Shown here: positions 12,601-23,900 of the stretch, piece after piece
Layout: each line of letters opens with the position of its first letter
Position numbering within the stretch: the first letter of the stretch is position 1
Origin: Trichuris trichiura
Taxonomy: Eukaryota; Nematoda; Enoplea; Trichinellida; Trichuridae
DNA: 64,000 bases
Direction of reading: 5' to 3'
Assembly: GCA_037903355.1 (NCBI GenBank)
Contig: JBAJFE010000062.1
Location: 1,550,001-1,614,000, forward strand
The notes under the pieces: model-generated
The model's input: the letters and a program-made list of their open reading frames with translations, nothing else
The model's database searches: none
Told to the model about the DNA's origin: nothing
Program-made: the position numbers and the translations under genes

Positions 12601-13451
12601 CGCGTCACAATATTTGTCCAAATCCCACTTATGTCCACTCCTTGATCGCGGTTGTAAGTTGTATTGTGTCTAATATATAGTGCTTCTTTAATTCTTCTTA
12701 GCCGTAAATTGTTTTCGTAACATAAAACTTTTAGTTGGAGTGGTTGAGTGCATTGCGTCACGTGTTCCACTACAGCAGAGGCTTGTTTGGCTTTTTCCAT
12801 TGTAATTTTTGGGTCCATGATTGGTCTGCTTCGCTGTGTGGTTAGATTGGTGCCATTGTTAAGTATGGCTTTCGCGTTATTGTAACTTGTGAGTTTTTTT
12901 AGGTGTTCGTTAAATCTATGCTCTAGGGTGTTTCCCTTTTCACCAATATAAATCCCTGAGCAAGAACATTCAACCGCGTATATTAATCCTGTCTTTCTGT
13001 GTGCGGGGATTTTAGTTTTGTCTGTGCGAAGAATTGCCCTGAGGTTGGGCAAACTTTTGAAAAAGACTCTGAAGCCTAATTTTTTTCCTAATTGGACAAT
13101 CTTTTCGCCTAAACCTGCCACATAAGGAATAACCAGACAAGTATCGTGCGGAGTGTTTTGCTCTGGAGACTCACGTGTGTGAAACTTGTGGTTGAGCACT
13201 TGGTTGATAAAGGATTTAGGATAACCGTTTTTGTAAACGGGGTTTCTTGGTACTGGAACAAATGTTTTCATAATGAAGAAGTTTATTACGGATGATTCCC
13301 GTTTGTTCTGTATATGTAGACACAATCTACAAGACATACGGAACAAGAAATAGAAGTACGCTGACAGACTCAGATGCCAGAACCTACGAACAGAAAACTT
13401 TAAAAATGCCCGCTTTAAAATCCTCAGAAACATTAGGGCACTCGCTGCCAT
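12573..13451 (-). pseudogene. Penelope GIY-YIG endonuclease half
   Basis: A 292-codon frame. The first 60 or so residues are read-through of terminal-repeat sequence. Then MKTFVPVPRN (start sequence of an inserted copy) is fused to YKNGYPKSFI, which is where the true C-terminal part of the polymerase resumes. The GIY-YIG nuclease follows (TGLIYAVECSCSGIYIGEKG, then HRFNEHLKKL), with the Cys/His-containing linker expected in Penelope proteins, then a basic C-terminus ending RYNCCSLTR. The nuclease nicks the target site for target-primed reverse transcription. The frame is open through the nuclease but is separated from the RT frame by the nested insertion. Confidence 0.85.
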
Positions 13452-13573
13452 GAATCATATCAGCAACCGAAGACCGCTGATGACGGGTCTCGAATGACCT
13501 GAAAGCTCCGGAGTTCTTCTACATATACAGAACAAACGGGAATCATCCATAATAAACTTCTTCATTATGAAAA
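13236..13573. mobile_element. 338-bp nested foldback insertion inside the Penelope ORF
   Basis: Flanked by an 11-bp direct repeat CCGTTTTTGTA (13225-13235 and 13574-13584). This sequence occurs once in the uninterrupted coding region, as codons for YKNG. The insert carries inverted ends of about 52 bp (ATAATGAAGAAGTTTATTAC near 13272, reversed near 13565) around a terminal-repeat segment with a hammerhead-like motif. It splits the RT and nuclease frames. Confidence 0.75.
13474..13514 (+). ncRNA. Hammerhead-like motif in nested foldback
   Basis: CTGATGA at 13477, helix II GGGTC/GACCT (one G-U pair) and GAAA at 13501, followed by GCTCCGGAG. It sits in the centre of the 338-bp nested insertion. 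Confidence 0.45.
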
Positions 13574-15477
13574 CCGTTTTTGTAGAAGATTTTTCTAATG
13601 TAGTTAATTTCTGGCTGGAGATATTCGGGACTGCATAAATTGAATGCTCTGTCTATCATTCCGGAGAGGATACCACGCATTACTGATCGTGGGTGATGTG
13701 ATGAAAAATTGAGGTACTGATCTGTGTGCGTGAGTTTTCTATACACTCTGGTTTTAAGGCCTTCGCTTGAGCGAATAATTAAGGCGTCTAGAAAGGGCAA
13801 AGTTTTGTTATCTTCTTTTTCCATTGTGAAGACTATTTGGTTAGGACGGACGTTGTTGAGGAATTGTAAAAATTGTTCTTCTTTTCCAGCTTTTATAATG
13901 ACAAAGATGTCGTCTACGTATCTTTTAAAAAGGCGTGGAGCTATGTGTCTGTCTATAGTTCTGAACATTTGTCTTTCAAAGTTTTCCATAAAAATTTCTG
14001 CTAATACAAGGGATAGGGAACTTCCCATAGGTACTCCGTGAGATTGTTTATAGAACTTGTTATCAAAAGTGAAGTAATTGCCTTCTTGCATGCAAAACGA
14101 AACCAGCTTGACAATGTGAAAGGGATTTAATTTAGTTCTGCTGGGTAGATTTGTGTCCGTGTGGAGGAGATTGTGTAAGGTCTCCAGGGTGTCTGATATT
14201 GGGATGCTGGGAAATAAGTCTTTTACATCATAGCTGACTAAAATCTCGTCGGGTTCCAAACAATAGTTTCTTATTTCGTTGACGAGCGTTTTGCTGTTTT
14301 TGACAAAGGATGGTTCCTTGCCTGTTAGAGGTTTGATGATCTTACTTAAGTATCTACTGAGTTCAATGGTGATGCTGTTAATTGTGGAGACTATCGGTCT
14401 CAGCGGGATATCTGGTTTGTGTACTTTTGGGAGACCATAGAGCTCTGGGGGTCTGAAGTTCGATGCAAACTTAAGATATGTTGTCATTTTGGTGATAGCA
14501 GGTTCTTTGGTTTCTGTGGCATATGTAATGAGAAGAGATGGGAGATTTTTTCGGGAAACCTCTGTAGGGTCGGTTGGTAGGGGCGTATAATTGCTAGTGT
14601 TCAAGATAGCTGTCATCTTTTCGATGTAGGTGCTTCTGTCAAGTAAAACGATTCTATTCCCTTTATCTGCTTTGGTTATAATTCTGTTGGGTTGCTTTCT
14701 AAGTTCATATAAGCTGTTTATCTCATATCGGCTTAGGTTCGAAGTGGCAGTGAAGTGGTGGCCTAGGATCAATGTAGATAAATTACTCTTGATCTGTGTG
14801 GCTTTTTGTGTGTCCGTCGAAGATAGGCTGTCTTCAACTGAGGCAATGATGTCGAGAAGTGGTGGTTGTTTTGGTGTTGGGACGAAGTTAAGTCCTTTTT
14901 CTAATATATGCTTCTCATTTTCACTTAGAGGGAATGAGCTGAGATTTATTATCGCTGAATTTAGCTCTGACCTAGGTGTTCTTTGTGGAATATTTCTGTA
15001 AGGGTTTGAAGATGTTGTCGGAATATTGTCTCGAATGCTATTAAATTTCGTTTTTAGTACCTGTTTTTGTGATGAGCAAACTGTTCGTGTGGCAAGGTCC
15101 ACATGTTTCACCAGGTTCTCGTAAAGTGTTCTGTGTAGCCTGCTTCTGAGGAACGCTAATGTGCTACTATAATCTTCTCGCAGTCTCGATAGTGTGTATC
15201 TGTGTCTCCGTATAACATTTCGTAGTAGAGACATTCCAGCTGAAAATAGGATTCTTTTAGATTGACTATCCATGTACTGTCCCCATTTTAACCGGAAGCA
15301 CTTTGGTAGGATTTCTTGATTTCTGCATTTCAGCAGGAAAGTTAGTTGACCTTGTGTAAGACCCGCTTTGATACGTATATGTTTCAAGTGTCTTGCAGCT
15401 GACAGAAGGGGTGTTCTGTATACACCCTGTATAGTTTTGAAGACGTGGTTTCTTGGTACGGGACCGTATGTTTTCAT
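13543..15477 (-). pseudogene. Penelope reverse transcriptase, 3' part cut off by an insertion
   Basis: A 644-residue frame starting MKTYGPVPRN directly after a terminal repeat. Reverse-transcriptase landmarks in order: YGLPKVHKPDIPLRPIVS (template grip), VSYDVKDLFPSIPI (motif A aspartate), HGVPMGSSLS (motif B), RYVDDIFVI (motif C YVDD), LPFLDALI and HTDQYLNFSSHHP (motifs D/E). The N-terminal 250 residues are Lys/Arg-rich, as usual for the family. The frame ends after FYKNG with a few residues read from terminal-repeat sequence, because an insertion at 13236-13573 splits the coding region. The nuclease half continues at 13235 and below. RT motifs look intact, so the inactivation may be recent. 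Confidence 0.9.
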
Positions 15478-15668
15478 AATGAAAAACTTTATTACGGATA
15501 GGTTCCCGTTTTTATGTATGTAAAAAGCTCCGGAGCTTTCGGGTCAATCGAGACCCGTCATCAGCGGTCTTAAGTTGTAATATGGTTTGTGGCAGCGAGT
15601 GCCATCTATCGTTTCTGAGGATTTTAAAGCGGGCATTTTAAAGTTTTCCGTTGGTAGGTTTTTGTATT
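15478..15668 (+). repeat. Internal terminal repeat upstream of the RT frame
   Basis: Same sequence class as the left end (TTTATTACGGATAGGTTCCC, hammerhead-like block, then the segment up to GTAGGTTTTTGTATTTG). It sits directly upstream, in the minus-strand sense, of the RT start codon. It is truncated where the inverted nuclease fragment begins. Confidence 0.75.
15525..15567 (-). ncRNA. Hammerhead-ribozyme-like motif in Penelope terminal repeat
   Basis: Minus strand: CTGATGA, one base, GGGTC, a 6-nt loop, GACCC, GAAA, then the palindrome AGCTCCGGAGCT as a short helix III, then T. This is the conserved hammerhead order (CUGANGA, helix II, GAAA, helix III, UH). One extra C lies before helix II, and I cannot see an obvious helix I. 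Hammerhead motifs are known in Penelope terminal repeats. This is the best copy here. Confidence 0.5.
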
Positions 15669-15669
15669 T

Positions 15670-16055
15670 GTATTGTATTATATTGGTGAAACGGGAAACA
15701 CCCTAGAGCATAGATTTAACGAACACATAAAAAACTCACAAGTTACAATAACGCGAAAGCCATACTCAACAATGGCACCAATCTAACCACACAGCGAGGC
15801 AGACCAATCATGGACCCAAAAAGTACAATGGAAAAAGCCAAACAAGCCTCTGCTGTAGTGGAACACGCGACGCAATGCACTCAACCACTCCAACCAAAAG
15901 TTTTATGTTACGAAAACAATTTACGGTTAAGAAGAATTAAAGAAGCACTATATATTAGACACAATACGACTTACAACCGCGATCAAGGAGTGGACATAAG
16001 TGGGATTTGGACAAATATTGTGACGCGGTATAATTGTTGCTCACTCACCAGATGA
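15670..16055 (+). pseudogene. Inverted, 5'-truncated GIY-YIG fragment
   Basis: Plus-strand copy of the same nuclease C-terminus, starting inside the GIY-YIG domain (YIGETGNTLEHRFNEH) and ending with the same RYNCCSLTR. It needs one frameshift between 15700 and 15810 relative to the minus-strand copy. It abuts, head to head, the terminal repeat at 15478-15668 that precedes the RT frame. Confidence 0.8.
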
Positions 16056-16500
16056 AATACAATAGCCGGGAAAGAAGAAAAAACAAATAATTAGAACAAA
16101 TAGAAATGGATAAAATTGCAATACACATGGAACAAAGAAAGAAAAAGAAAAGAAAAAAGAAGAAAGAAAGAAGAAGAAAAATGAATGCAAAATGAAAAAC
16201 AGTGATTCAACAACAAAAAAATGTTCGAAACAACCCAACGAAGACACAATCTAGAAGCTATACGGAACAAGAAAAAGAATTGCGCTGACAGACTCAAATG
16301 CAAAAACCTACCAACGGAAAACTTTAAAATGCCCGCTTTAAAATCCTCAGAAACGATAGATGGCACTCGCTGCCACAAATCATATTACAACTTAAGACCG
16401 CTGATGACAGGTCTCGAATGACCCGAAAGCTCCGGAGTCTTTTTATATACATAACAAACAGGAACGATCCGTAATAAATTTCTTCATTACGAAAACATAT
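16042..16500 (-). repeat. Right terminal repeat of the Penelope composite (inverted)
   Basis: Reverse-complement copy of the left terminal repeat, including the purine tract (the pyrimidine tract on the other strand) and a hammerhead-like block at 16398-16440. Confidence 0.8.
16398..16440 (+). ncRNA. Hammerhead-like motif, inverted right terminal repeat
   Basis: Plus strand: CTGATGA at 16401, a helix II of at least 4 bp (GGTC/GACC) and GAAA at 16425, followed by AGCTCCGGAGT. Same architecture as 15525-15567, with one helix II mismatch. Confidence 0.45.
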
Positions 16501-16527
16501 GGTCCCGTACCAAGAAACCACGTTTTC

Positions 16528-16540
16528 AGAAGTATACATT
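16528..16540 (+). repeat. Right target-site duplication of the Penelope element
   Basis: AGAAGTATACATT, identical to 12123-12135. The element's terminal sequence (a piece of the coding start, ending CCACGTTTTC) stops directly before it. Confidence 0.8.
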
Positions 16541-18833
16541 AACATTAAACGTCAAAAAATTCAGTTAGCGGTCTTCGTCATCACCAGCAAGCTGCAGTTG
16601 CATTATCAAAAAATATACAGCCGTTACGAAAAGTACGAATTTAGAAATATGTTGAAAATGGGATTTTTTAAATTCTTTGCTGCATACCTCACCACTTGGG
16701 ACCGCGTTTCTTCCTCATTATGTCACAGCGTTGTGATGTTCGATGATCTAGCTATTTATGACTCGTAATGGCAGGCCATAATGGGACACTGAGCCGTGGC
16801 AGGTTTACCGTATCATTTAGACCGCGCTACAGAAGCCGCACGCGGTTTTCGGTTTTCGTAGGGAAACTGTGTGCAGCAGCAATTGTCATAAGTTTCGGTT
16901 TAACCTTACGTTGGCTAGTGAAATCGTTGAGGAAATCAAGGCAACCAACGGCCAACGGTTAAAAGCAAATTAATATACAGGTATATCCAAAGACAAAGAT
17001 AAATATAAATGGAAAACAGGATGCACGTGCCAAAGCGGAATACGCACGGAGGAATCATTAATCCTTTTCGGGTCAGCTTAATAGCGGGCCATCAGTAATA
17101 CGATTATCCCACCTCTGTAGTCGTTACGTAATCGCTCACCAGGCAGCTAATGGGTGCGTAAATTTTGCCGAAGATTATGGATGCCGCCTGTTGAACAGCA
17201 AGGAAAAACTTTTTATTTCACAATACTTCCGTGATGGACCCAAAATCATCTCCAGTTGATAATCATGACATCCCCTAAAAGCTACAGCTTTACTGACGAT
17301 CACCATGTTACCGAAGCCTATTGCGAGACAAAATTGTTGTTTCACAATACAGCTTAATACGAAAAAGTTTGGTCAAAAAATATTGCAATTAAGTTTATGC
17401 TTGAATATAGGCAAGTTTGAAAAATTGTTGCAAAAATTAAACACCAAAAACCTTTGAAATTAAATCAGTTGAATATCAGACTATAAGTTCAGGTTCACAA
17501 AGGGTAAACAATGAACTGGTAGCAGCAAACCATCAAGATAACATAACTTTCACTCAAGCACGTCCATTGCTTTTTTTTAAAATTACATATCAGCAATATC
17601 AAAGTTCTAATATTTGAATGCACATGCGAACGATCAGATGAAGATTTGTTTTACGAGAGTTGATTGACTGCTTGCGGTGGCAAAAACATGTTCTTTCCGT
17701 TTTTCAGTTTTCCCATTGCGCGCAGGACGAACGCAGATGGATGCGTTGCAAATTAGATTTCTCGATAAAGTGTTTGTCGCTTTGCACAATGCGCAGCGTG
17801 AATTTGAAAATGTATGCGACTTGCTCGAATGGCCATATCGATCAGCAAGTGCAGCTTGGCCATACTGGCAAGCGTAATTTATAAACTTTCAAAAAAATGC
17901 ATTCATATTTTCCTTCCGACGAGGCAAAAAAATTCGGATACCATTTCAAAGATTTCCTAATTTGGTCAGCCAATTCGCGCTAAAATTGGCAACGACTAGT
18001 GTACTTGCGCAAGCATTGGCAAATTTTGCGTAATTTTTCAAACAAAATGGCACTCAACAACCACAGCATATTCTTTAGTTTTCGCACTTTTTAAACAATG
18101 AGATCGTTTCGCCTTGAAATTGTACGCTGAAGCGTATTCCAATAAAACGGTACGAATATTGGATCAATTTGGTCAGTGTACCGCTATCATCAGCGGGGCG
18201 CAATTGTATTATCAAAAAAAGGTACAGCCTCAGGAAAAGTACATACAAAAACATAGGATTTTGCCAAAAGGCCCAAATGACAGGTTGTTCAAGAAGTGAA
18301 CTCACCAATATACCGGTCACGCGCATTATTTCAAGTTACAATCATATCAACATCGAGATTAACTTTTCGCCAATACATAGAACACACGCCGTCATCTCGT
18401 CGTTTCACGGATCAAGTTGACAAACGCGTCGTGTCATGCACGAGCCACGCGAGGGTTGTTCGAGAAATAGTTTTAAAATTTTTTTCCGCACCATTTTCAA
18501 AAAGGCGCAAAGCTATTTCCTTACAAATCGAGAGTTGTGGAAAAACAACTGCAATCCAATAAACGCGGGCAACTCCGCACTTCATCAGATATGCTAACAG
18601 TGACCATCACTTGACATTAATAGGCTATTTACGTTTTCTACAAATGCTTCATTCCAAGTGGCGGCTAACCATGTGAGACATCTTGCATATTCGGCACTGT
18701 ACGATGAGATAAGATGGATTTATCATTTCCGGTTAAGGCTTAGCGTGAGAAGATGAAATTGACACTAACCCTTTTCAATTGCCACTAGCTGCCAGCCACC
18801 ATATCCTGTTTCAACTATGGGCTTAGGTTCGTG
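16541..18833. other. Intergenic region right of the Penelope element
   Basis: No recognised gene. A 46-codon frame from an ATG near 17737 (LQIRFLDKVFVALHNAQREF) looks protein-like but has no splice context that I can support. Confidence 0.4.
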
Positions 18834-20090
18834 ATGGCGCCGCCAAACTGCCGCTGTAAAGAGTGCTTCCCTGGAGAATGGGTAGGAATAGCTGGCGAAA
18901 ATAAGACCACCTTAACGACCGGCCAACACGAAAGTGTTGAGTTGCAACATCCGCTTGGAGCAAAACCGACAAGGATGACTCGATTAAAACGAATGCTGGC
19001 GGGCGTACGAGAATGTACCAAAGGAGTAAGTCGGCAATCTAATTAAAATTCTCATTGCGTTTCAAAATCGATCCTACATTTGATGTTTTCGAACTTCTGG
19101 GACGGCATACCGAATGGGAACGGTGGCGCGCGCTCTCGTTCGCAGAGGATCAATCAATACGGACCACCAATCGAAAATTTTACCGGATTTCCAAGCCTTG
19201 ACAACTGTCGATACGCCGACCCTAAGAGAGGTCGGGAAGTTCGCTGACGCCCAACTGAGCCGACAGCCGCACAGACGATATACTGGTCTGCACGACGAAA
19301 AGAAGCCGACTTCCAAATAGCCAACTTGTATTCATGCAAATGTCCGTCTTCTTGTTTGTTCCGGTCAGTTTTTGAGTAGCCCATGGCGGGCCGAAGTGCC
19401 TAGAAAATCTTGGTGTTCCATGAGCGCACGCCTGTTTCAATGTTCGGCATAAAGCTGCTACATGACAAGTTTCGCAAGAAACAGAAAAACAAAGCATCAC
19501 GCAAGAAAGGAGCCAAACAATCACCCAAAAGCGAAGAGACAAGTAAACAAGCAACTTCTGGCCAAGCCAACAGTAATGACGATGAGGAATGTACGCCAAC
19601 CGTGGAAGAACTTCCAAAAGAAAAAGAGGCACAGTAAGTGATGTTAGATTCTTAGAGATTTCCCTTTTGCAAGCTACCACCTGCAGCTGACAATGATTTG
19701 CATAAGCTTTTTTCCGAAAGACTTGTAAACTACACGATAGCCTACATTTTCGCTTCCAACTTTGTACTTTTAAAGTTAAAGCTCATTGGTGTATGTTTTC
19801 CGTTTCAACAAGTTTTATCCAAAGTACGAACAGAGAACACTAAACGATATTCAAGTGTAATACATCGTTGAAAGTTCGAAAAGGGTAGAATAGAGCAATG
19901 GAAGAGCATATATACCTTACCAAGGCATAGAAACATTTTCTCACTCGAAAACTCTACGTTTACGCGGGAGCGAACACTCGATTCCCAACGACCGTCTCGA
20001 CAGTACTCTGCGACGATGTTTTCCAGTGCAGTCACGCAAGCACAATGCAGTGATCGCTCAAAGTTGTTCCGATAGAAAAACATCGACCCT
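18834..20090 (+). CDS. Unresolved possible multi-exon gene
   Basis: Three stretches look like exons with good splice signals. First, 18834-19025: ATG, Cys-rich start MAPPNCRCKECFPGEW, ending ECTKG before GTAAGT. Second, from 19146 after TTCGCAG: RINQYGPPIENFTGFPSLDN, in phase with the first. Third, 19404-19633 after CCTAG: KILVFHERTPVSMFGIKLL, then Lys/Glu/Ser-rich, ending before GTAAGT. A possible last exon starts near 20035 and stops at 20080. The joint between the second and third exons does not resolve in phase by eye. I do not recognise the product. Chance ORFs with fortuitous splice sites remain possible. Confidence 0.35.
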
Positions 20091-20549
20091 TACGACAAGT
20101 GGAAAAGGGTTTCCGGTGCTTGCATGCTGCACTGAATGCATCACAACAGGGATCGGATCAGACAACGTAAGATGTTATGACCAGATAAAGAAGGACGACG
20201 GGAAAAAATCAATGCAACCATCGTTACTACTCCACTTCTTCAACAAGGAGCATATCCATTTTCAAGTACATTCTCGCCAACTGACCAAACTGACAATCGC
20301 TTCTAGCTGCCTATTGTCTATTGCCGGTAGTAGCAAAAAAAAGTAGGTAATGCCCGTAGGGCCTACATCAATGGACAGGAACAGCCCAGTCCGCTTGTCA
20401 GAAATTCAAAATTTTCCCAGTGACAATGTTAAACGCTTGAAAGGAGAGCAGAAGCGATTTGTTTACGCCTTCTTACTTTTAGGGAAAGCGCTGAAAAGCC
20501 GATCGAAAAGAGCGCTACGTCAAGCCCATCTCGCGCTACGATAACCCGA

Positions 20550-20987
20550 AACCAATCTACGCGTTCAGCCGATTAAACGTTTGCTCGAATAAGCAAGAGA
20601 GCAATGGTGGAAATCATTTATCCCCTAAAAAAGCAGTTACAGGCCGAATGACGTCATCTGTGTACAAGCAGACCAAAAGCGCAATTCAAAAGCGTTCGTA
20701 CAACTTACTACAGTAACAAGTGTGCATAGAGAGTTCCGGCGAAAATGCTCGCGTGGAGAAAGAAAACGAGAGAGCAGTGTGGCAAACTAGTCAAACTGGA
20801 GCCCAACAAAGGGCGGTAATAACAAAAGTAGAAAAATGCCGCTTATGAACTTAAAGCTATGAATACTGCATGGCACGGTTTCCACAAATGGCAACCTTAG
20901 ACTAAGAGTGCGACTAAGGCAAAGAGCGGCGGCGACTGCGAAACAGTAGGAACACCCATTGAGCAGAGGTAGTTCGTGCAATGCGGG
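20550..20987. other. Downstream flank of integrin beta
   Basis: Probably includes the 3' UTR of the minus-strand integrin gene. No other coding signal is seen. Confidence 0.4.
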
Positions 20988-23900
20988 CTAAAGCCTATTT
21001 CCACCATAGGCTGGATTCCTGAACGTTGTTGTTGCAGGGTGGAAAATTGGATTTTCCCCCTAAAACAAGAAAACAACTTTTGCCATAACGACTTTGCCTT
21101 AAAGGTGTTACCGTATCCCATTTGGCCATCAGCCGCTCCTTCTCGAAACGAGCGTACTCGCGACGATCATGTATCATGGTGAGAAGCTTCCATATAAGCA
21201 ACAAAATAAGACCGATCAAAACTATACCGGCGATGACGCCAAGCACTATGGCCAGCACTGGAACGGGCGGTGGGCAGTCTGAAAGTACGCTTTCAAATTT
21301 AGCGACAAAAATTACGAGCTTAATGATAGAGAATTGCAGGTTGTTCATTGGTCAATTCTGGTGACTTTCCGTAGCTGGTTTCGCTTTGCCCATCCTTACA
21401 ACTAAACCATTGCAGACGGAACGAGCTCAGCTATGGGCGCAAAAACATATTACCCAAAAAAAGACTGGGAATTTAATAAAGTCCACCAAAGCAAGAAACC
21501 CGCTAATACGCACCTTTCTCCTTGCGAACCCAGACGGTCACGTTATCTGTGTCCGGATCCAATTCGTACAAAAAGTAAAATGTACAATCGTCAGCTTGGT
21601 CAACAAATTGGCATTTAACGCCCGAACGGTTGGTCTCTAAGATATCGAATTGGCATGACTAAGTTTAGAAAAAAAAGCAACGAAATGTACCAGGCAGTTC
21701 GTCTACTGGAATGACCGTGAATGGACACTGAGCACACATGGACTCGTTATACGGGCCAGTTTGAAACTGCTGACACATAACGCATGGTTTGTACTCGACG
21801 CACTTGGTCGGACACGTCTAAAAAAGCGCTAGGTTGGCTCGAGCTTGCTTAGCATTTCAAGTGCGGCTTACGGGACAAATTTCGCATGTAGGCCCACTGT
21901 AGCGTATGCCTTCGGGATCCGTGAAACACTTGCACACTCCGCATTCGCAAACGCCGCGACCGTTGCAAATTTTCCCGTTCGAGGCAATACAACTGTCCTG
22001 GCTGACAGGACACTCGCACGCACGGCCTACCCAGCCGGGATGACATTTGCATTGTTGGCATACGCAGTCGCCGTGTCCTGCAAATAAGGATGCGGGCCTA
22101 AGCACCACCGTACGAAATGCGCAACGCGCCAAGCGATTATCACAAACGATGTGCAAGCAGGAAAAATAATTTAAAGCACGATTTTAAACTTGACTTTAAA
22201 ATCAAAAGTTTACCGATGCGGTCAGCAGTCGTCAAGTCACTATATGCGGTTGGTCCGCACACCGGGCGGCTGACGGATACGAAAACAGAGTGCTGAATTC
22301 TTACAAGTTCAAAATGAGCGTATCCCCGCAAGACGAGAACTATGTACTTCAACAGATTGCTATTGATAATAGCAAAATTTACATAATACCATCGGACAAA
22401 GAAGAAAAGTCGGACAAGGTGCGCATAACGAATCCGACGAACAGTTCGGTCGCCTTTAAAGTGAAAAGTACAAGGCCAAAGCAGTTGGTCATAGCGCCGC
22501 CTTCGGGCGTAATAAAACCGCAAAGCGGCTTGACGCTAAAGGTGAAGTTTCACAAGCTAAGCGAAGCGAACTTCGCTGCCACCAAAGATCGCCTAACAAT
22601 CGTCATTGCCGTGGTACAAGAAAAAAGTTTCGTCACAACGTCAACCTTCTGGAAGGGACCCAATGGGCCACCAAAGGTTCAAAAACGTCTACCCATTTTA
22701 ATTTCCTACTTCGAAAGGCCGGCCGCCGAGCGTGCAGCAGCAGCCTCAGCGGAAGAAGTGGTTGCACAGCCAGCAAACTTAAAGCCGTCTGCCGCAAAGC
22801 CAACAGGTGATAACACTTCAGCAGAGAAAGGAAAACTAGCAGCACCGCCGTCGAAGGAAGAGGCGGCTAAGAAAGAGTCGGAAGAAGAAGAAGAAGAGGA
22901 AGAAGAAGAGGATGAATCAGACGAGCAAAAACAGAAACAATAAAATAACATAATTATAATATCATTAGTCTTCCTTAACGCGCTTAAAGGGGAGATGACG
23001 TTTAAGCGGCGACCAGAAAATGCAAAGTGCGCAGCAGGAACGTCTTTCCAGTTAACAACACGATAACGAACGAAAATAACCGAAAAGCTCAGGAAATAGC
23101 AATAACTGACAAAAACTAAGAGCTAGAAAAGGAACTAAGCATTTACATTGAGAAAACATTAACTGCACGTCAAATTAAGTCGTTTTCATAACTTGAAGAA
23201 ACAATTTTCACCGCTTAAAAATAGCGTTCTGTACGGAGAGGTTTTGAGGTAGCGTCAATAATGACAATGCCAGCAAAACTTGTACGGAAACATGGATGCA
23301 CTTCGCATCGAAATGCGTCTTTTAAAATTCGCCGTCGAGTTGTCGCACCACCGCAATAGCTCTAACATTCGTGATGAAATTCGGCTGATCGAATTCTTTG
23401 AAAATACTTATTCGATTCACGCTTCATAGTGTCCATATAACTTACAACCAAGAACACTATGCCAAAAAGCACGGCTTACACGGAAGAAAATTAAATAGAT
23501 ATATTCCGCAAAACACAATACAATAACTAACAAGACGAAGAAGTTAGCAACATATGTATACATACGATATTTATATAAAAAAGATTGTTTCTGTATTTTG
23601 TATGAATGAATAGGACTTTTTTAAGTTTTACTAACCTTGATTAGATGGCGCTGTTTGAAGCTATTTTTGTACGGCTGTTATTTGAACGGGAAAGCTAATA
23701 AGACTATTTATTAGTTTCTGTGGGCGAATAAAAGATTTTGCTCCCTACCGAACGTTTATCAGGACAGACACCTTACTTGAACGTAACGCTAAGGAAAACT
23801 TCGGTAAACGCGTCACAAAAGTGACATTCACAATACCGCGAAATACTGGCACAAACTATATTTAGGCAGATTTGAAAAGGAACAGCAGCTCTTACTTTCC

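Larger units (their letters stand above)
12136..16527 (-). mobile_element. Composite Penelope-like retroelement
   Basis: A 4.4-kb insertion flanked by a 13-bp direct repeat AGAAGTATACATT (12123-12135 and 16528-16540). Minus-strand coding: reverse transcriptase frame 13543-15477 and GIY-YIG frame 12573-13451. The right part, from about 15670, is a 5'-truncated copy in the opposite orientation: the GIY-YIG C-terminus runs to a stop at 16055, followed by the terminal repeat and about 40 bp of the start of another copy (GPVPRN encoded on the plus strand). Inverted homology therefore covers roughly 12136-12950 against 16500-15680. Terminal repeats carry hammerhead-like motifs. Mixed tandem and inverted copies with short, variable target duplications are typical of Penelope elements. 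It is broken by an internal insertion at 13236-13573. Confidence 0.88.

Noticed and set aside
16768..16962. 64-codon ORF with a hydrophobic segment beside the Penelope insertion
   Set aside because: Short, no conserved features, likely chance.
17737..17877. Protein-like frame MDALQIRFLDKVFVALHNAQ
   Set aside because: Ends in a stop without a usable donor, and no neighbouring exon or family match could be found.
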